From: Galerina marginata
Lineage: Eukaryota; Basidiomycota; Agaricomycetes; Agaricales; Galerinaceae
Direction: 5' to 3'
DNA length: 64,000 nt
NCBI GenBank assembly: GCA_023014335.1
Contig: JAECYW010000015.1
Span: 744,001-808,000, forward strand
Shown: in pieces, positions 58,757 to 64,000 of the stretch
How positions within the stretch are numbered: position 1 is the first letter of the stretch
Layout: each line of letters begins with the position of its first letter
Translations under genes and position numbers: made by a program
The notes under the pieces: model-generated
The model's input: the letters and a program-made list of their open reading frames with translations, nothing else
What the model was told of the DNA's origin: nothing
Database searches by the model: none

Positions 58757-60039
58757 ACACCTGCTACCTTGATGTCTAAATAATGGTAAACTACCCTAAG
58801 TCCAAGTTGCATCAGGACTGCAATCTGACCATGACTGTAATTTGACCATGGACTGACAACTTACCAACGGCCGTAATTTGACCGTCAACGGTCAACTTAC
58901 CAAGAACTGTCAAATTACCAAGAACGGTCAGATTACCAAAAATGCTCGAAAAAACAGTAAATGCAGTAAAAATTGTGGTCAACCGGGCAACTACGGGGTG
59001 AAGGAGGGGGGAAAAAACAGGCATAAATCGTCAGGGCCAGGAAAGGTCCAAAATAGGTGTAAATAAACCGAAAAACGGGGGGGAAAATGCGAAAAAATGC
59101 CAAATAAAACACCAAAAATGCGCAAAAATGCAGAAAAAACAGGGGGAGGAATGCAAAAAAATACAAAAGAATAAATGCAAAATAGGTGCAAAAATAAGAG
59201 AGAATGGGCAGAGTAGGATATAGGGAGAAACACTTCAAAACCATGCTAAATGGACCGAAAAAAGACTGAAAAATAAATAAAACAGGGTAATGGCAGGTGA
59301 TGAATGAATAAAAGATTGGTAATATAAAAGAGAGGTGGTTGTATTGCAAAGGATGACTGAAAAATCGGGGGAAATGGTATGAAAAACGAGAAAATAATGG
59401 ACAAATAATGTAGAAAAAGAGGCTATTAAGATTAAATGGGTGATATAGATGCAGCTGAAAGGCGAGAACCATGCAATATAATGGACAGATGAAGATGAGC
59501 CAAGCAAATCACAGAAAAAGTAGCGAATAGAGAGGTAGCGAAGGCGGCAATGACAATGACAGGAAAGGCGTTGACGATGACGGACAGGAAAGGCGTTGAC
59601 GATGACGGATAGGAAGTAGCAAAAGCGATGACAAGACGGCCGTTGATGATGATGGATGGGCGGGAGGATAAAAACGTCGGCAGTGACAATGATGGAAGGG
59701 AGGTAGTGAAAGCGCTGACGACAACGACGACAACGACGACCAGACGGGCATTGACGATAACGAAGGGGGCTAGCAGGAGGATAAAAATGTCGGCGTTGAC
59801 GATGGCAGGGACGATTTAAACAGGTCAAAACGCCGTCAGTGATGGCGGTGAGTCAAATGCGAAATGGGTTGTTTGAGGGGTCAGCGACGACGACGACGAC
59901 GACGACGACGTTAACAAAGGCGGCATTGACGAGAGCGGAAACGAAAGGACTTTGGTATGACGGGGACGCAGCCCGACGCGAAGGAGCTAAATTATCATGA
60001 GATAGAATTTAAAGAAAGAGGGGAAAATTTACTCACCCA
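58757..60039. repeat. Insert with TIR-like start, short repeats and a (CGA)n tract
   Basis: Begins CTGCTACCTTGATGTCT, as at 47505, followed by degenerate repeats of TTACCAAG(A/G)(A/C) and TTTGACC to about 58945. Then an A-rich plus strand (59040-59400), direct repeats of GGCGTTGACGATGACGG near 59567 and 59592, and nine CGA units at 59885-59910. No gene is recognised; minus-strand frames here are compositional. Confidence 0.45.
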
Positions 60040-61353
60040 TTACGCCGAGTACACCTGACACAGTTTATCCAGAACCCAGCTCACGTCCTCAACAGCCAGC
60101 GTCCACGAGGATGTGGATTTGTTGGCTAGATGAAGTGCCCTACCCCAAAAGAACAGAGCCGCGACGATGCTGGGCCAACCATTGGTGCCAGGTTTGTCGA
60201 GGGCATCCCAGCCCCCTAATACGAGCCTCTTGGTCGTATCTGGTTCGATACTCCTCCAATTCGGTTGAAGGACGGCCCACCAGGCCCAAAACTCGGCACC
60301 AAATTCCCCGGTATCAAGCGAGGGGGAGAAAGTTGGTGCACGAGCACGCTGGACCCAGGCTTTGATCGAAGGGGGTCGCGAAGCGGTCGATAGCTGTGAC
60401 GAGCCCTTGAACTCATGAAAACCCTCAAAACGAAGCCACAGGTTGACAAGGCGGTCCCACAAGGCTCCCAAGGCCATTCGCTTGACCATGGTCAACGTAT
60501 TCTTGATGGCAAGCTGGCAGTCCGCTGGCAGCATTGGCGTTGGGGGCAGAACTGATTCCGTGGCTGAGGTCGAGGCCAAAGGGGATGACGCCGAGGTAGA
60601 GATCAAAGGGGGGACGGGAACCGACGCCGAAGACTGCGCTGAAGGCTTAACCCGTTTCGATGGGATGTCCTCCTCGTCTGGGATGTCCTTCCGCTTCTTA
60701 CTGCCTCCCTCGTTCTCCTTGTCTGATGGTCGCCTCCTCTTCGACCGCCGGTTCTTTCCAGCAGCGTCTTCGGCCTGTCTCTTCTGGCCGACAGACTTGG
60801 ATTGGACATCTTCATGCGTTGACCCTAGAGGGGCGGAGGACGGAGTGTTGATAGGATTGCGAGGGCGCCGTGGATGGCCAAACTTGATGCCCGGTGGAGC
60901 TTTCAGTAACGGGGGGGAGGAAAGACTCGGTTGATTGCTCTCCGAGGTAACGGGGTGCTGGGCAGCGGCTGGCAAAGCGTGTTTCGGAGAAGAGGGGGAC
61001 GGAGGGGCGCTCGGTGGGCAAGAGGGTGGGTCGTGTGGAGGGGTCAGAGGTCGTAGAGGTGGTCCATCAGCGCCAGGACGGGTACCCTGGCTGGGTACAC
61101 CACCAGCGGTGTCGTTGACATTACCCAAACGGGGCTGCTGACTCGTAGTAAGCGACTGCGAGGGATTATCCCCAACATTCGCCACCACTCCGCGTCCTTC
61201 ACGTCTTGAGTCCGCAGTCTCCTGTTGTTGGGAGCCGTGACTTTTCTTCCTTTGATGCTTCGAGGAAGATGAGGTCTTCTGAGGCGGGACGGAAGGAGGG
61301 ACTTGAGTTGTCGAAGAAGTGTTTTGAGGCGCTGGGGCGGCACTGACTTTCAT
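60040..61353 (-). CDS. Gene F: 437-residue transposon-associated protein of unknown function
   Basis: A long uninterrupted frame from ATG 61353 to stop at 60040. Residues 1-270 are disordered: Pro/Ser-rich, with basic patches (KNRRSKRRRPSDKE, KKRKDIPDEED) that could be nuclear signals. Residues about 285-437 look folded: ALGALWDRLVNLWLRFEG, SIKAWVQRARAP, FGAEFWAWWAVLQPNWR, IVAALFFWGRAL and AVEDVSWVLDKL. Proteins with this Trp-rich tail are common next to transposons in agaricomycete genomes, from my general knowledge; no function is known. The frame stays open upstream (acidic GDDSDDDDAPLVPP) to a splice-acceptor-like ATACAG at 61506, so an upstream exon is possible. Confidence 0.7.
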   Translation of the reverse strand: MKVSAAPAPQNTSSTTQVPPSVPPQKTSSSSKHQRKKSHGSQQQETADSRREGRGVVANVGDNPSQSLTTSQQPRLGNVNDTAGGVPSQGTRPGADGPPLRPLTPPHDPPSCPPSAPPSPSSPKHALPAAAQHPVTSESNQPSLSSPPLLKAPPGIKFGHPRRPRNPINTPSSAPLGSTHEDVQSKSVGQKRQAEDAAGKNRRSKRRRPSDKENEGGSKKRKDIPDEEDIPSKRVKPSAQSSASVPVPPLISTSASSPLASTSATESVLPPTPMLPADCQLAIKNTLTMVKRMALGALWDRLVNLWLRFEGFHEFKGSSQLSTASRPPSIKAWVQRARAPTFSPSLDTGEFGAEFWAWWAVLQPNWRSIEPDTTKRLVLGGWDALDKPGTNGWPSIVAALFFWGRALHLANKSTSSWTLAVEDVSWVLDKLCQVYSA

Positions 61354-61577
61354 AGTAGGTAAAGCATTTGGTGGAACAAGCGGGGCGTCGTCGTCATCAG
61401 AGTCATCGCCGACTGCGTGGTCGTAGTTGATGGCGTGGTCGTCGATGATTTGCAGCAGCGAAGTAGCACCAGCAGGGAGAGCGGCCGCCCGACAATCTTC
61501 GCGAGCTGTATTTGAATGAGACTTTAGAATCGAGGTGAAGACAAAAGATAAATGAACGCACTAAAACATTTCTTAAG

Positions 61578-61880
61578 GAAGCTCGAAAAGACCAGCACAA
61601 CCTGCTCCTTGTAACCTGCGTGCTCCGCCTCGCCGAAGTTCATTTTGACTGGTCCTCGGACCGATCCAGAATGCAGGCTGTACGCGGGATCAGGTTAACG
61701 GTGCAGATGAAGGGAAAAGTAGACGAACCTTATAATGTTCAGACGCCCCTTGTCCGCCGGTTCTGGACCACCCATCATGAATGTTGTCGGCATGCCAGTG
61801 AACTCCAGCACCAAGTCCAAGATTGGCTGCATGAAGCCGGTGATTCTGTCGATGCACCTATGAGACAAAAAACACGGTAA
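61578..61880 (+). CDS. Probable 3' exon of gene E
   Basis: The frame EARKDQHNLLLVTCVLRLAEVHFDW ... QHQVQDWLHEAGDSVDAPMRQ is protein-like and helical, preceded by a possible acceptor (CACTAAAAC then TTCTTAAG) and followed by TAA, or a GTAAGT donor at the same place. It would link to exon 2 of gene E if the 58757-61560 segment (including gene F) were an insertion. An independent gene is possible. Confidence 0.4.
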   Translation, partial: EARKDQHNLLLVTCVLRLAEVHFDWSSDRSRMQAVRGIRLTVQMKGKVDEPYNVQTPLVRRFWTTHHECCRHASELQHQVQDWLHEAGDSVDAPMRQKTR

Positions 61881-61989
61881 GTAGGCGAAGAAATATAAGG
61901 AAGGGATGACGAACTGTTGACGAGCTTCCGGATCCTGTGATGCAGGACGACAAACAGCCTCCTGCAGCTGATGCTGTTATATGAAGACA

Positions 61990-63065
61990 TCAAGATGGAC
62001 AATTGCCCAACAAGCTTCATACATCAGGAGGGATAGTTTACCATGTGGGCAATTGTCCAATATATATATATAAATATGTTTATGTACTTGAAAGCATGAT
62101 AGGAAGAGGGTTATTTGTTTATGGTTTGATGGCATCAATAAAGATCATGTGACATTGAATTTGCCTCTATTTACATGCTTGTCGCACATTTATGTAATTT
62201 TATGGCCTCAAATCTAAACAAATATAAATATAGATGCTCAGGGTCACTGCATCCAGCCTATAAAAGACAACAAAGATGTTATTTCCTAAATTGGCAGTAC
62301 TTAGTCAGCCTGCTAATTTTGTACTTAGTAATATTTGTGATAAGTTCTTTAAGTTATTTACTAATATTAAAATGCTTATATCTCAATGAGGAAAGCAGAT
62401 AGGCATATGATTTAAAGGGTAGAATTATCTAAAAATAGATTGCGTTAATCTCAGGGTGTATTTCCTTTTATGGAAATTTTCCCGTCTGCCAAATATTTCT
62501 CAGAGAAGCCTGATAACGATTTTTTGTTTGGCCTATAGCTCAATAAGGAAAGCAGATATAAATACGATTTAAACAGATTCAGGGTCACCTCCCTTAAACG
62601 CAGATCTTTTATTAATAGCACAGCCACATCCAACAACATTTTGAAATTGTTGGACAGTTTACCAAATGGACAGTTGCCCAAGAATATGTTAAATCAGATC
62701 GGATGTGGCTGTGCTATTAATAAAAGATCTGCGTTTAAGGGGGATGACCCTGAATCTGTTTAAATCATATTTATATCTGCTTTCCTTATTGAGCTATAGG
62801 CCAAACAAAAAATCATTATCAGGCTTCTCTGAGAAATATTTGGCAGACGGGAAAATTTCCATAAAAGGAAATACACCCTGAGATTAACACAATCTATTTT
62901 TAGATAATTCTACCCTTTAAATCACATGACCAAACCCATTCGTTAGAGAGATATAGAGCAAACAATATATTATATCTTTTGGTAAAGTGCCCATTGGACA
63001 ACTTTCCATCTGGTAAACTATCCCTCCTGATGTATGAAGGCTATTGGACAACTGTCCAATATTCA
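61990..63065. mobile_element. Large fold-back element, about 1.07 kb
   Basis: Outer TIRs of about 70 bp (TGGACAATTG ... CTTCATACATCAGGAGGG ... ATAGTTTACCA at the left, inverted at the right). Inside, two arms of about 250 bp (62420-62670 and 62695-62945) are near-perfect inverted copies, including AAACGCAGATCTTTTATTA, AGCACAGCCACATCC and TCCTTTTATGGAAATTTTCC. The whole element can form a long hairpin. It shares CACAGCCACATC and the GGTAAACT terminal motif with the MITE at 47515. No TSD is clear. Confidence 0.8.
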
Positions 63066-63103
63066 TGTTTCAAACCAACAGCTACTAGTGTTGGTCCCTT
63101 TCC

Positions 63104-64000
63104 CAGCCATGGTAGCTAGAATTATACATGAACCCTAGGATGTGGCCTAAGTAAAGTGATACGTCCACAAGGGCCCTGGGCTAAGTTAGCAAACTGCCTA
63201 AGACCATGGTTTAGGTGTATATAACATGCCGGGGGTGCCGGGGAGGGTGCTGGGGCTGCTGCTGGGGGCGGGAAATGGTAAACAAATGTAAACAATGCAG
63301 GAATGGGGCTCCGGGGCTGTAATTTGGCTCCTGCTCGCTGTTGGGGGCGGATTTGGGCGGGGAAAAAACATAATCAGGGTCAAATAATATTTATACACCT
63401 GTCCCCGCCATTTGCGCGCCTCCAGGGTTGCGGGGATGGATGGATTGGCGCGGATGACTATGGATGACGCAATCCAAAAATAGACGCGCACATCAACATC
63501 CCGGAAAGAAATTACAAAAATAGATTTGATGGATCATTATTCCGCATTCGTCGTCAGACACTTAGCCCATCAAAGAAATTGTAAAAATAGATTTCACCCA
63601 TCATTATTCCGAATTCGTCGTCAGGCACCTAAATCTGTGCCTGTTTTTTTATCACTTAGATTAGATATTTACTTCTTTATCAATAGATTAGATATGCGCA
63701 TCCTTATCAATTAGATTAGATCCCTACACGCTCTCAGCTTAGCTTTATAAATAGAATGGTTTAATTCCCCGCGCAGCCCCTCCTCCTGTTGGATATTTAC
63801 TTGGTTGATTAGGTAGATGTACAGTAATATTCATAATAAACCTAATGATACGCGTTTTACGCTCGAAATCCGACGGGAAGAGGGTGGATGGCTCGCAGCG
63901 CATCCAGATGAGCTTTCGAACCACCTTCCGCATTCGTACGAAACGCGCGAATGCTCCTCCGCAAACCTGCTATAAATAGATTTCATGTATTTCCTCCCGT
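63104..64000 (+). mobile_element. E5: left TIR of another long-TIR element, cut by the window end
   Basis: Starts CAGCCATGGTAGCTAG and runs collinear with the E3 TIRs through GCCGGGGGTGCCGGGGA, TTTGCGCGCCTCCAGGG, tandem AAAATAGATTTGATG or AAAATAGATTTCACC units, CCTAATGATA and GCTATAAATAG. The closest match is the E3 right TIR. The left-flank 7-mer is cctttcc; its partner would be outside the window. Confidence 0.8.

Noticed and set aside
58933..59472. 179-codon minus-strand frame rich in Phe and Tyr, resembling a membrane protein
   Set aside because: Opposite an A-rich plus strand; the hydrophobicity is a by-product of T-rich codons and no start context or family supports it.
59885..59910. 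Possible regulatory meaning of nine CGA units
   Set aside because: Ordinary microsatellite; nothing around it suggests function.

Overview
The window looks like a transposon-dense block of a filamentous basidiomycete, most likely an agaricomycete. The evidence is small phase-consistent GT-AG introns (mostly about 50-85 bases), fungal Ty3 and Ty1-copia polyproteins, a Plavaka-family transposase, a relic of the agaricomycete tyrosine recombinase family, and no recognisable housekeeping gene, rRNA or functional tRNA. The species cannot be told from sequence alone.

Layout. 1-5.2 kb: parts of two long-terminal-inverted-repeat (TIR) elements (called E1 and E2 here) around a Ty3 protease fragment. 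5.2-10.4 kb: a fold-back repeat, a tRNA-derived SINE, a 48-bp minisatellite, a long duplicated segment and a solo copia LTR. 10.4-25.8 kb: a Ty3-type LTR element whose pol (plus strand) is followed by four intron-containing genes on the minus strand (A, B1, B2, C); a complete Ty1-copia element (13726-18791, TSD agcat) has jumped into the last exon of gene C. 27.5-33.3 kb: E3, a 5.8-kb element with about 1-kb TIRs and a 7-bp target-site duplication. 33.3-37.4 kb: a GC-rich motif cluster, a decayed tyrosine recombinase and a decayed Ty3 gag. 37.6-41.7 kb: the second copy of the duplicated segment, carrying a 735-bp MITE, a probable solo LTR and a palindromic MITE. 42.7-57.1 kb: a multi-exon Plavaka transposase gene split inside an exon by E4 (10.3 kb, 7-bp TSD, about 1-kb TIRs). 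57.2-61.9 kb: three further genes (D, E, F) packed beside the transposase. 62-63.1 kb: a large fold-back element. From 63.1 kb: the left end of E5.

Two things stand out. First, E1-E5 form a TIR family whose GC-rich interiors hold at least seven divergent copies of a module studded with hairpins; the stem sequences differ between copies but stay paired, so the structure rather than the sequence appears conserved. Second, the Ty3-type element carries antisense, spliced, apparently intact genes between its truncated integrase and its polypurine tract.

Across the region, all five in-frame stops read as CGA to TGA, and the differences between LTR copies and between TSD copies, and nearly all compared TIR differences, are CpG transitions. 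This points to cytosine methylation and deamination acting on these elements.
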